This document shows positions 23,158-30,238 of a stretch of 33,188 nt of DNA, piece by piece. This DNA comes from Bordetella petrii (GTDB lineage: Bacteria > Pseudomonadota > Gammaproteobacteria > Burkholderiales > Burkholderiaceae_B), in assembly GCA_017745595.1 (NCBI GenBank), contig WMBV01000048.1, forward strand, positions 1-33,188, written 5' to 3'. The first letter of the stretch is position 1; each line of letters begins with the position of its first letter. A model generated the notes under the pieces. The model saw only the letters and a list, made by a program, of their open reading frames with translations, was not told where the DNA came from and made no database searches. Position numbers and translations under genes: made by a program.

Positions 23158-25044
23158 ATGAAGAACTGGAAACTGGCCGCGGCATGCTGCCTGCTGCCCT
23201 TGCTGCTGGCCGCCTGCGGCAGCGGCAGCGACGACGACCACGACAACAGCGGTACCGATGGCAACGGCGGCAGCGTCAATCCCGAACCGCCGCCGCCGCC
23301 CGTGGCCGAAGTTCCGCGGCATATCGCCTCGGTCAATTTCGTCGGCCGCTACGAAACCGGCAGCTATGGCGTCAGCGCCGCCGAGATCCCCGCCTATGAT
23401 CCGGCCACCCGGCGCGCCTTTGTGGTCAACGCCCTGTCCGGCCAGATCGACGTGCTGGACCTGAGCCGGCCCGCCAGCCCCACCCACCTGGGCACGCTCG
23501 ATGCCGGGGCCGTGCTGGCCGGCGCCGAAATCAACAGCGTGGCCGTGCGCGACGGGCGAGTCGCGGTGGCCATCCAGGCCGCGCAAAAAACCGACCCCGG
23601 CTACGTGGCGCTGTACGACGCGGCCAGCCTGGCCCTGCTGGGCTCGGTAGCCGTCGGGGCCCTGCCCGACATGCTGACCTTCACGCCCGACGGCAAGACG
23701 GTGCTGGTGGCCAACGAAGGCGAACCCTCCGACGACTACAGCATCGATCCCGTCGGCTCGGTCAGCGTGATAGACGTCACCGACCCGGCCGCCCCCACGG
23801 CCCGTACCGCGGGCTTCACGCAATGGAACGGCCGGGAAGCGGCGCTGCGCGCGGCCGGCGTGCGCCTGGTGGGTCCGCGCGCCAGCGCCGCGCAAGACAT
23901 CGAGCCCGAATACATCGCCGTGGCCGCCGACGGCGCCACGGCCTGGATCACCCTGCAGGAAAACAATGCGCTGGCAAAGCTGGACGTGGCCGCGGCGCGC
24001 ATTACCGACATCCTGCCGCTGGGCAGCAAAGACCACGGCGTGGACGGCAACGGGCTCGACGCCAGCGATGCCGACGGCGCCATCGCCATCCGCGCCTGGC
24101 CAGGCGTCAAGGGCCTGTACACGCCCGACGCCATCGCGGCCTATACGGCGAACGGCGCCACGTACCTGGTCACCGCCAACGAAGGCGACGGCCGCCCCTG
24201 GGGCGAAAGCAACCCGGCCTATTGGAACTGGGGCCGCGACACGGACGGCACCTGGCTGGGCCTGGATGCCTCGCGGGCGCCGGGCTTCGTCGACGAATTC
24301 CGCGTCAAGCACCTGGTGCACAAAGATGGCTTCGACCGCCGCGCCGGCGACGACCTGCCGCCCCAACTGCGCCAATTGGCCCCGGGCGGCCAGCTCGATC
24401 CCGCCGTGTTCGCCTATTGCGGCGCCACGGCCACGGGCCCCGGCGCCTGCCGCGACGACGAGCAACTGGGCCGCCTGACCGTAACCTGGACCATGGGCTA
24501 CAAGCAGAACCCCGACGGTTCGCCGCAGCTCAGCGCCGACGGACGCCTGGTGTACGACACGCTGTATGCCTACGGCGCGCGCTCATTCTCCATCCGCGAT
24601 GCCGAAGGCAAACTGGTGTGGGATTCGGGCGACCAGTTCGAACGCCTGACGGCCGAGCGCTACCCGGACAGCTTCAACTCGGGGCATGACGAAACGCTGT
24701 TCGACGACCGCAGCGATAACAAGGGCCCCGAACCGGAAGGCATCGCGCTGGGCCAGATCGGCGCCAAGACCTACGCCTTCGTGGGCCTGGAGCGCATCGG
24801 CGGCATCATGGTGTACGACATCACCGACCCGGCCCGGCCGCGCTACACCACCTATGTGAATTCGCGCGACTTCAGCATCGACTCGGCGGCCGATCCCGGC
24901 GCCGCCGGCGACCTGGGCCCGGAAGGCCTGGCCTTCGTATCCGCGGCCGACTCGCCCAACGGCGAGCCGCTGCTGATCGTGGGCCATGAGGTCAGCGGCA
25001 CCACCGCGATCTACCGGATCGTGCTGGAAGACGACCCGGCCTGA
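23158..25044 (+). CDS. Lipoprotein of the choice-of-anchor I (beta-propeller-like) family
   Basis: A 628-residue predicted lipoprotein. The signal MKNWKLAAACCLLPLLLAAC puts the lipidated Cys at 20, followed by a low-complexity Gly/Asp/Asn stretch and PEPPPPP (about 21-50), likely a flexible tether. The remainder shows repeated propeller-like blades: FVVNALSGQIDVLDLSRPAS, GALPDMLTFTPDGKTVLVAN, PEYIAVAADGATAWITLQEN, ITDILPLGSKDHG, GATYLVTANEGDGRPWGESN and KTYAFVGLERIGGIMVYDIT. This matches the family annotated as choice-of-anchor I or mesenchyme-specific cell surface glycoprotein-like; enzymatic activity is unproven. The start is ATG 23158, because an earlier in-frame codon would destroy the signal peptide. 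It converges on the efflux gene 36 bases downstream. Confidence 0.82.
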   Translation: MKNWKLAAACCLLPLLLAACGSGSDDDHDNSGTDGNGGSVNPEPPPPPVAEVPRHIASVNFVGRYETGSYGVSAAEIPAYDPATRRAFVVNALSGQIDVLDLSRPASPTHLGTLDAGAVLAGAEINSVAVRDGRVAVAIQAAQKTDPGYVALYDAASLALLGSVAVGALPDMLTFTPDGKTVLVANEGEPSDDYSIDPVGSVSVIDVTDPAAPTARTAGFTQWNGREAALRAAGVRLVGPRASAAQDIEPEYIAVAADGATAWITLQENNALAKLDVAAARITDILPLGSKDHGVDGNGLDASDADGAIAIRAWPGVKGLYTPDAIAAYTANGATYLVTANEGDGRPWGESNPAYWNWGRDTDGTWLGLDASRAPGFVDEFRVKHLVHKDGFDRRAGDDLPPQLRQLAPGGQLDPAVFAYCGATATGPGACRDDEQLGRLTVTWTMGYKQNPDGSPQLSADGRLVYDTLYAYGARSFSIRDAEGKLVWDSGDQFERLTAERYPDSFNSGHDETLFDDRSDNKGPEPEGIALGQIGAKTYAFVGLERIGGIMVYDITDPARPRYTTYVNSRDFSIDSAADPGAAGDLGPEGLAFVSAADSPNGEPLLIVGHEVSGTTAIYRIVLEDDPA

Positions 25045-25080
25045 CGCATCCGGCGCGTCGCGGCGCCCCGGGCATCGGCC

Positions 25081-26307
25081 CTACGCCGCCGCGACGCGCC
25101 TGCGCCCGGCCACCCAGAATGAAAACTGGCCCAGCAGCCCCGCGCCGGACAGCACCAGCGCGGTCGACCAGGCGGGCGACGAGCCCAGCCCGGCCAGCGC
25201 CGTGCACAGCGCGCCCACCGCCATCTGTACCGCGCCATACAGGCCCGAGGCCGAACCGATCACCGCGGGGTTCACACTGACGGCCAGGGACAGCGCGGTA
25301 GGTCCGGCCACGCCCGCCCCCAGCGTGAAGAAGAACATCGTGACGATGATCGACGCGACCCCGACATGGCCCGATCCCACCACCCCCAGCAAGGCCAGCC
25401 CCGCGGCCGCGCTGAGCGCGTTGCCCGCCACCAGCAGGCGGCCCATGGGCACCTTGCCGATCAGGCGCGTCGTCAGCACACTGCCCAGCCATACCCCCGA
25501 CACCAGCACCGCCAGGTAGAGGCCCACCTCGTCCGCCGGCCGATGCAGTTGGTCGACGAAGATGAACGGCGCCGACGCCACGAAGGCGAACATCGAAGTC
25601 GTGGCGCAGCCGCCGCCCACCGCATATCCCAGGAACTGGCTCGAACCCAGCAATTGGCGGTAATGGCGCGCGAGGGTCGAGGCCGTGACGCGCGCCACGA
25701 CCGCGCCGGTCTCGGGCAACATCCGCCACGCGAAGATGAAGTTCACCACGCCCAGCACGCACAACACGAACAGCACGGAACGCCATCCCAGCGACGCGGC
25801 CAGCGCGCCGCCCACGATGGGCGCGATACCCGGCGCCACCGTCACCATCAGGTTCATCAGCGCCAGCCGCTTGGCCGCCTCGGAAGGCGCCGCGGTATCG
25901 CGCACCATCGCGCGCCCCAGCACCAGGCCGGCGCAGCCGCCCAGAGCCTGGAACAGGCGCGCGGCGATCAGCGCATAGACCTGCGGCGCCAGCGCGGCCG
26001 CCAGGCCCGCCACGGTATAAATGGCCAGCCCGACCATCAGCACGCTGCGGCGCCCATAGCGGTCGGACAGGGGGCCATAGATCAATTGCCCCACGGCCAG
26101 GCCGATGATGTACAGGCTGACCGTCATCTGCATGGCGCCGCTGCCGGCATGCAGGTCGCGGCCCGCCATCGCCAGCGCCGGCACGAAAATATGCATGGCC
26201 AGCGTGCCGCTGAAGGTGAACAGCGCCAGCAGCCACAGCGGCACGTGCGGCGGCCGGTTGTCCTCGGCCGCCAGGGTACCCGTCAGGGTCTGCGTGCCGG
26301 CCATCAT
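25081..26307 (-). CDS. Bcr/CflA family drug efflux MFS transporter
   Basis: A 408-residue MFS exporter of the drug:proton antiporter-1 Bcr/CflA type with about twelve membrane segments. Diagnostic stretches are GQLIYGPLSDRYGRRSVLMV (loop 2-3 motif A), ALIAARLFQALGGCAGLVLG, and MNLMVTVAPGIAPIVGGALA in helix 5 (antiporter motif C region). Relatives export bicyclomycin, chloramphenicol or sulfonamide-like compounds; the present substrate is unknown. Its ATG overlaps the stop of the MarR gene (ATGA at 26307-26304), so pump and regulator are translated together. An adjacent second ATG at 26304 could also be used. The overlap strongly suggests MarR controls the pump. Confidence 0.87.
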   Translation of the reverse strand: MMAGTQTLTGTLAAEDNRPPHVPLWLLALFTFSGTLAMHIFVPALAMAGRDLHAGSGAMQMTVSLYIIGLAVGQLIYGPLSDRYGRRSVLMVGLAIYTVAGLAAALAPQVYALIAARLFQALGGCAGLVLGRAMVRDTAAPSEAAKRLALMNLMVTVAPGIAPIVGGALAASLGWRSVLFVLCVLGVVNFIFAWRMLPETGAVVARVTASTLARHYRQLLGSSQFLGYAVGGGCATTSMFAFVASAPFIFVDQLHRPADEVGLYLAVLVSGVWLGSVLTTRLIGKVPMGRLLVAGNALSAAAGLALLGVVGSGHVGVASIIVTMFFFTLGAGVAGPTALSLAVSVNPAVIGSASGLYGAVQMAVGALCTALAGLGSSPAWSTALVLSGAGLLGQFSFWVAGRRRVAAA

Positions 26308-26756
26308 GGCGCGGCCTCGACGTTATCGGCTTCCAGCGCCGCGCACAGCCGCGACATCAGGCGCATCGCGCTGCGCAGTTCGGACTCGGGAATATCGCCC
26401 AGGGCACTGTCGCGCACCTCTTTGGCCACGCGCTCGACCTGCGCCACCGTGGCCTGGCCGCGCTCGGTCAGCACGATCGCCTTGGCGCGGCGGTCCTGGT
26501 CTTCCTCTTTGCGCTGCACCAGCCCGGCCGTCTGCAGGGCGTCGATCAGGCGTACCACCGACGAGCTTTCCAGGCCCAGCGAGGCGGCCAGGTCTTTCTG
26601 CCGCATGGGAACGGCGGCGCGCGATAGATGCAGCAAGGGCAGCCAGGTCGCCTCGGTCAGGCCGTAAGGCTGCAGGCGCCGGTTGACCGCGCGGCGCATG
26701 CTGCGCGCCGCCTGCGCCACGGACGAAACCAGCTGGGCGCGTAAAGAATCGGTCAT
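26304..26756 (-). CDS. MarR family transcriptional regulator
   Basis: A 150-residue MarR repressor. The dimerisation helices flank a winged helix: LQPYGLTEATWLPLLHLSRA, then MRQKDLAASLGLESSSVVRL as the recognition helix-turn-helix, and LVQRKEEDQDRRAKAIVLTE as the wing, with the family's DxR signature in DQDRRAK. It is the first gene of a two-gene unit with the Bcr/CflA pump. Members usually repress their own operon and release DNA on binding phenolic or drug ligands. The upstream region is exceptionally AT-rich for this window and holds an imperfect palindrome around ATCAATTGAT, a natural autoregulatory operator. No strong ribosome-binding site precedes the ATG. Confidence 0.9.
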   Translation of the reverse strand: MTDSLRAQLVSSVAQAARSMRRAVNRRLQPYGLTEATWLPLLHLSRAAVPMRQKDLAASLGLESSSVVRLIDALQTAGLVQRKEEDQDRRAKAIVLTERGQATVAQVERVAKEVRDSALGDIPESELRSAMRLMSRLCAALEADNVEAAP

Positions 26757-26770
26757 GGAACGACTCGAAA

Positions 26771-26812
26771 AACATTAAATGACATATCAATTGATTGTAT
26801 ATCATCTATTTT
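26771..26812 (-). promoter_or_regulatory. AT-rich candidate MarR operator/promoter
   Basis: The 72 bases between the UdgX stop and the MarR start contain an AT-rich island. At its centre is ATCAATTGAT (a perfect 10-base palindrome), flanked by CATAT on one side and GTATAT on the other to make an imperfect longer inverted repeat, with TGA/TCA edges. This size and symmetry match MarR operators. A sigma-70 promoter must overlap it, but no pair of boxes with good spacing can be fixed. Confidence 0.5.
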
Positions 26813-26828
26813 CCCCGGCCAAGCCGCG

Positions 26829-27449
26829 CTATATCCCGGCGGCTTTCTCCAGGGCGTCCACGATGGCGTCATAAGCGCGTTGCCGCGCCTCGCCATCGGG
26901 CGCGCGCAGGGCGAACGACGGATGGTATGTGGCGATCACGGTCAGGCCATCGTGTTCCATCACCTGGCCCAACACCGGCGTCAATGCCATCGATCTGGCC
27001 TGCATCACCGAATGCAGCGCGGTGGCGCCCAGCGCCACGACCACGCGCGGCCGTATCGCGCGCAGCTCGTCTTCCAGCCAATAATGGCAGGCCTCGATCT
27101 CGCGTTGCCCCGGCGTCTTGTGCATGCGCCGCTTGCCGCGCAGTTGCCATTTGAAGTGCTTGACGGCATTCGTCACGTACACCGATTTGCGCTGCACGCC
27201 GGCATCGTGCAAGGCCCGGTCCAGCAAGGCGCCCGCCGGCCCGACGAACGGCTCGCCCGCCAGGTCTTCCTTGTCGCCGGGCTGCTCGCCCACCAGCATG
27301 ATGTGGGCGGAGCGCCTGCCCGCGCCGCCGACCGGCTGGGTGGCGTCGCGCCACAGGCCGCAGCGCCGGCAATCTTGCAGCCGTTCGGGCTGCTGGCCGG
27401 GGTCGATGTCTTTGTCTTGGGGCGCGCCGCGCCCGCCGGATGCCTGCAT
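26829..27449 (-). CDS. udgX: UdgX-type uracil-DNA glycosylase
   Basis: A 206-residue member of the uracil-DNA glycosylase superfamily. The Fe-S cysteine pair CRRC (27-30) opens the domain. Motif GEQPGDKEDLAGEPFVGPAG (54-73) has the QPGDKED wording of UdgX rather than the GEAPG of ordinary family 4 enzymes. The insertion KRRMHKTP (106-113) corresponds to the KRRIHK R-loop of mycobacterial UdgX, with His110 as the residue known there to bond covalently to the abasic sugar. The motif-3 segment is TYHPSFALR (174-182). Family 4 enzymes have a Cys where this has VKHFKW, and Cys121 is a probable third cluster ligand. The start is ATG 27449, with a perfect GGAGG six bases upstream; the longer frame crosses a repeat. 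It probably binds or removes uracil in DNA. Confidence 0.87.
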   Translation of the reverse strand: MQASGGRGAPQDKDIDPGQQPERLQDCRRCGLWRDATQPVGGAGRRSAHIMLVGEQPGDKEDLAGEPFVGPAGALLDRALHDAGVQRKSVYVTNAVKHFKWQLRGKRRMHKTPGQREIEACHYWLEDELRAIRPRVVVALGATALHSVMQARSMALTPVLGQVMEHDGLTVIATYHPSFALRAPDGEARQRAYDAIVDALEKAAGI

Positions 27450-27602
27450 GAATGCCTCCAGGCCGTAGCGATGGGATCGCCGGACAACCCGGCATATCGC
27501 AAATCGGCATCTCGCAAATTCCATGCCATGGCGGCCCTGCCCATCCGGCGCGGGGCCGGGGCCGGAATTTACCGGCCCGGCAAATCCTACCGGGCCACCC
27601 CA

Positions 27603-27633
27603 GGTGTCTGACACCCTTCGGGAGTCAGACACC
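27603..27633 (-). repeat. 31-bp palindromic repeat, site F
   Basis: Same arms as site A, with the centre in inverse orientation (ACCCTTCGGGA). It lies in the 515-base gap 27450-27964, upstream of udgX, and is followed after 30 bases by copy 2 of the dispersed repeat, matching the arrangement at site B. A degenerate partner, GGCACCCTGCCGGGAGCCAG followed by ACACC, ends at about 27898. Confidence 0.9.
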
Positions 27634-27663
27634 GCCGGCCTAAGCCTTCTGCACACACCGCGT

Positions 27664-27875
27664 GCTGCGCGACCCGCCCGAGATGAAAGATGCGGCCGAT
27701 CGGGGACGCCGCGGAGCCGGCTTTGCCGGGCCGCCAGCGTCGCCCCCTTGAGGGGGATGAGCCCGGACAGGGAACAGTCCTTGAGGACTGTTCCCTGCCT
27801 GGCGAATCCGAGCGGCCTGCCAGCCGCGAGGTGGGTGCGCGCAGCGCTTCGGGGGTGGGACTTTCACTTCAGGCA
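27664..27875 (+). repeat. Dispersed repeat of about 212 bp, copy 2, with internal 30-bp hairpin
   Basis: Nearly identical to 2436-2650, with the same 30-base palindrome at 27768-27797 (arms CAGGGAACAGTCCT and complement). Differences are mainly single-base substitutions and short indels near the start, at the G-run and at GAGGTGGGTGCGCGC. As in copy 1 it directly follows a 31-bp palindrome and ends at CACTTCAGGCAC next to a degenerate one. I see no gene in 27450-27964. Confidence 0.85.
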
Positions 27876-27964
27876 CCCTGCCGGGAGCCAGACACCTGGC
27901 CATCATCCACCCCCTGGCACGCCACGTGCTGCCACGACTGCACCCTAATCAACAGGAGGTAGTT

Positions 27965-28174
27965 ATGAAGCTCAGCATGCTCGCCTTGCCCGTGGTCGCC
28001 GCCAGCCTGGTTCTGGCAGGCTGCGGCAGCGACCGCTACCACGACAGCGACGCCACTTACGACAGCCCCTCGACGCAAGGCACGACACCCCCGCCCCCGC
28101 CGCCCGCCAGCATGCCCGACCACAACAGCAACACGCCGGGCTCGCAATATCCCGCCACGGGCGGCGGCCGCTAA
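27965..28174 (+). CDS. Small proline-rich lipoprotein (69 aa)
   Basis: A 69-residue predicted lipoprotein translated behind an AGGAGG site (27953-27958). The signal MKLSMLALPVVAASLVLAGC gives a lipidated Cys at 20; the +2 and +3 residues are Gly-Ser, so outer-membrane sorting is likely. The mature 50 residues are hydrophilic and disordered-looking, with a PPPPPP run and Asn/Ser/Gly-rich ends. I do not recognise a family and propose no function. A strong GC hairpin lies downstream before the GST gene. Confidence 0.75.
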   Translation: MKLSMLALPVVAASLVLAGCGSDRYHDSDATYDSPSTQGTTPPPPPPASMPDHNSNTPGSQYPATGGGR

Positions 28175-28190
28175 CCGCTAACCGGCCGCG

Positions 28191-28218
28191 CGGCCGCCCG
28201 CGCCGGGGCGGGCGGCCG
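28191..28218. terminator. Strong GC hairpin without T-tract
   Basis: An 11-base-pair stem (28191-28201 with 28208-28218, arms CGGCCGCCCGC and complement) and six-base loop in the gap between the small lipoprotein and the GST gene. There is no U-tract, so it is a pause or stability hairpin or a rho-assisted end rather than a classical intrinsic terminator. Confidence 0.5.
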
Positions 28219-28275
28219 GCGCGCGCCATCATCCGCTACGATAGACAGGTCTTGTTCCCCCAGAAAAGGACCGCA

Positions 28276-28983
28276 ATGGCCGACCTAGGCAATTTCCCCG
28301 TTACGCGCAAATGGCCCGCGCAAGATTCCGAACGCATCCAGCTGTATTCGCTGCCCACGCCCAATGGCGTCAAGGTCTCGATCATGCTCGAAGAGACCGG
28401 CCTGCCCTACGAGGCCCATCGCGTGTCTTTCGACACCCAGGACCAGATGTCGACGGAATTCCTGTCGCTCAATCCCAATAACAAAATCCCGGCCATTCTC
28501 GACCCGCACGGCCCCGGTGGCAAACCCATGGCACTGTTCGAGTCCGGCGCCATTCTGGTGTACCTGGCCGATAAAAGCGGCCGCTTCATTCCGCAGGACG
28601 CGGCGGGGCGCTACCAGGCGCTGCAATGGCTGATGTTCCAGATGGGCGGGATCGGACCGATGTTCGGCCAACTGGGATTCTTCAATAAATTCGCCGGCAA
28701 AGACTACGAAGACAAGCGCCCGCGCGACCGCTACGTGGCCGAATCGAAACGCCTGCTGAAGGTGCTGGAAGGCCGGCTGGTGGACCGCGCCTGGATCCTG
28801 GGCGACGACTACAGCATTGTCGACATCGCCACCTTTCCGTGGGTGCGCAACCTGATCGGCTTCTACGAAGCCGGCGACCTGGTCGGCATCGCCGACTACC
28901 CCAGCGTGCTGCGCGCGCTGGACGCCTTTGTGGCGCGCCCGGCCGTCAAGCGCGGACTCGAGATTCCCGCGGCCGGCAATTAG
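28276..28983 (+). CDS. Glutathione S-transferase, Nu-class-like (YfcG/YghU type)
   Basis: A 235-residue GST. The thioredoxin-like domain opens with IQLYSLPTPNGVKVSIMLEE, where the TPN segment replaces the catalytic Tyr/Ser/Cys of other classes as in YfcG and YghU. It has NPNNKIPAILDP with the cis-Pro and glutathione-contact FESGAILVYLADKSG. The all-helical domain (about 105-230) has GDDYSIVDIATFPWV, the N-capping box of the GST fold. YfcG and YghU act as glutathione-dependent disulfide reductases, a reasonable expectation here. The start is ATG 28276 after AAAGGA. It converges on an unknown lipoprotein gene 21 bases downstream. No neighbour hints at a specific pathway. Confidence 0.87.
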   Translation: MADLGNFPVTRKWPAQDSERIQLYSLPTPNGVKVSIMLEETGLPYEAHRVSFDTQDQMSTEFLSLNPNNKIPAILDPHGPGGKPMALFESGAILVYLADKSGRFIPQDAAGRYQALQWLMFQMGGIGPMFGQLGFFNKFAGKDYEDKRPRDRYVAESKRLLKVLEGRLVDRAWILGDDYSIVDIATFPWVRNLIGFYEAGDLVGIADYPSVLRALDAFVARPAVKRGLEIPAAGN

Positions 28984-29004
28984 TACGCGGCCCGGGGGCT
29001 GCCG

Positions 29005-29631
29005 CTAAGGCAACCACGCAAAGCCCTCGAGCCAGGCACGCAATTCCCGCAGCGCCTGGTCGCGCGTAAAAGGTTCGACCGCCGGCGGCGTATACACCTG
29101 CGGATTCACGCCGTACACCAGCAGGTCCAGCGCGTAGCAGCGGCCGGCATGCACGGCACGATAGGCTTCTACCGTCAGGTAGTGGCTCATCGCGGCGTCC
29201 TGCAGGCGGAACCGCGTGTAGTCGATGCCGTTGATCGACACATGCTCGACCGGGCCCGCCAGGCCCTGCGGCGGCTGGGTACAGCGCCGCGCCTCGGCCG
29301 CCTCGGCGCTGACCCCGATGCGCAGCTCGGCCGACGTGATGCGGTTCGATCCCGGCAATGCCAGGGCCAGGCGCGCGCTGCCGCGGCTGTCCGGCCCCGC
29401 GCCGGTCTTCCAGCCGGTTGCGGCCAGGTACCCGCCTTCGAACTCCGTGCGGGGGGCGACTCCTGGCGGGATCCGCATGCGGAAGCCGTATTGGCTATCG
29501 GTATGAACGCGCCCGGCCTGCGGCTGCGCCGGGCCGGCGGCCGGGGCGGCGGCGTCGCGGGGCGTGCCGCAGCCCGCCAGCACGGCAGCCATCAGCAGCA
29601 GGCTCGAAATACCGAAACGCGGCATGGTCAT
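29005..29631 (-). CDS. Predicted lipoprotein of unknown function
   Basis: A 208-residue protein with a lipoprotein signal, MTMPRFGISSLLLMAAVLAG then Cys21, in ATG 29631 numbering (ATG 29625 is equally possible). After an Ala/Pro-rich linker, the mature part begins HTDSQYGFRMRIPPGVAPRT. It then has alternating strands and two cysteines, in ARRCTQPPQG and HAGRCYALDLLVYG, that could form a disulfide. The YGFRMRIPPG opening resembles small periplasmic proteins of the PsbP/DUF1795-like fold, but this is only an impression. The frame extends upstream past the signal, but that would bury it, so the shorter start is used. I assign no function. Confidence 0.72.
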   Translation of the reverse strand: MTMPRFGISSLLLMAAVLAGCGTPRDAAAPAAGPAQPQAGRVHTDSQYGFRMRIPPGVAPRTEFEGGYLAATGWKTGAGPDSRGSARLALALPGSNRITSAELRIGVSAEAAEARRCTQPPQGLAGPVEHVSINGIDYTRFRLQDAAMSHYLTVEAYRAVHAGRCYALDLLVYGVNPQVYTPPAVEPFTRDQALRELRAWLEGFAWLP

Positions 29632-29739
29632 TCTTCGTGATCGCGGAAATTCACAGCATACTGGAGTCCACGGCCGACCGCCGTGCGCAGCCACCGGAAC
29701 CCACCGATGCCCGTTTTGCACGCAAGACACGACTCATGT

Positions 29740-30171
29740 TCAATCCAGGCGCGGCGCGGGACGGCTGACCACCCAGATCGCGCACCCCACCATGAACGCG
29801 CTGACCAGCAGGCCCAGCCACGGCACCGGGTGCGTGGTGCGCCAGAAAACCACCAGGCCCAGCGCAATGCCCGCCACCGCGAACGATTTGCCGCGCCTCG
29901 AAATAGCGCCTTGTTCGCGCCAGGCCACCAGCGACGGACCGAATTGCGGGTGCTGCAGCAGATAGGCTTCCCAGCGCGGCGAAGCGCGGCCGAAACATGC
30001 CGCCGCCAGAATCACGAATATGGTGGTGGGCATGACCGGCAATACCGCGCCCACGACCGCCAGCGCCAGCATGAGCATGCCCAGCGCCCAATAGGCCCTG
30101 CGCTTCCAGCGCCCGCTGCGTTCTGTCTGGTCCTGCTTATCGGCCATGCGCACGACGATGTCCTCGTCCAT
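29740..30171 (-). CDS. DUF454 (YbaN-like) inner-membrane protein
   Basis: A 143-residue membrane protein of the YbaN/DUF454 family. A basic N-terminus (MDEDIVVRMADKQDQTERSG, then RWKRR) leads into a first hydrophobic hairpin, WALGMLMLALAVVGAVLPVM. The family signature PTTIFVILAAACFGRASPRW then leads to LLQHPQFGPSLVAWREQGAI. Two more helices complete it (FAVAGIALGLVVFW and WLGLLVSAFMVGCAIWVV). The function of the family is unknown. ATG 30171 is chosen; ATG 30147 (MADKQDQ) is possible, and neither has a clear ribosome-binding site. It is divergent from the MFS gene at 30239 with 67 bases between starts. Confidence 0.83.
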   Translation of the reverse strand: MDEDIVVRMADKQDQTERSGRWKRRAYWALGMLMLALAVVGAVLPVMPTTIFVILAAACFGRASPRWEAYLLQHPQFGPSLVAWREQGAISRRGKSFAVAGIALGLVVFWRTTHPVPWLGLLVSAFMVGCAIWVVSRPAPRLD

Positions 30172-30238
30172 AAATACCGCCTGCCGGCATGGTGCCGGCC
30201 GAGCCAGAACGCAATGGTACCGCGCACTCGCCCGCCTC

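Noticed and set aside
25053-25068. Terminator between the large lipoprotein and the efflux gene
   Set aside because: Only a five-base GC stem (GGCGC/GCGCC) with no T-tract; background GC content makes such stems common.
260-27633. The palindromic repeats as a CRISPR array
   Set aside because: Units are scattered over 27 kb, are not regularly spaced with unique spacers, and no cas genes are present.
27450-27656. Longer start for the UdgX gene
   Set aside because: It would translate the palindromic repeat; ATG 27449 has a perfect GGAGG site and normal family length.
27523-27962. Open frames across the gap upstream of the small lipoprotein
   Set aside because: They run through the palindrome and the dispersed repeat, and have no family resemblance or plausible ribosome-binding site.
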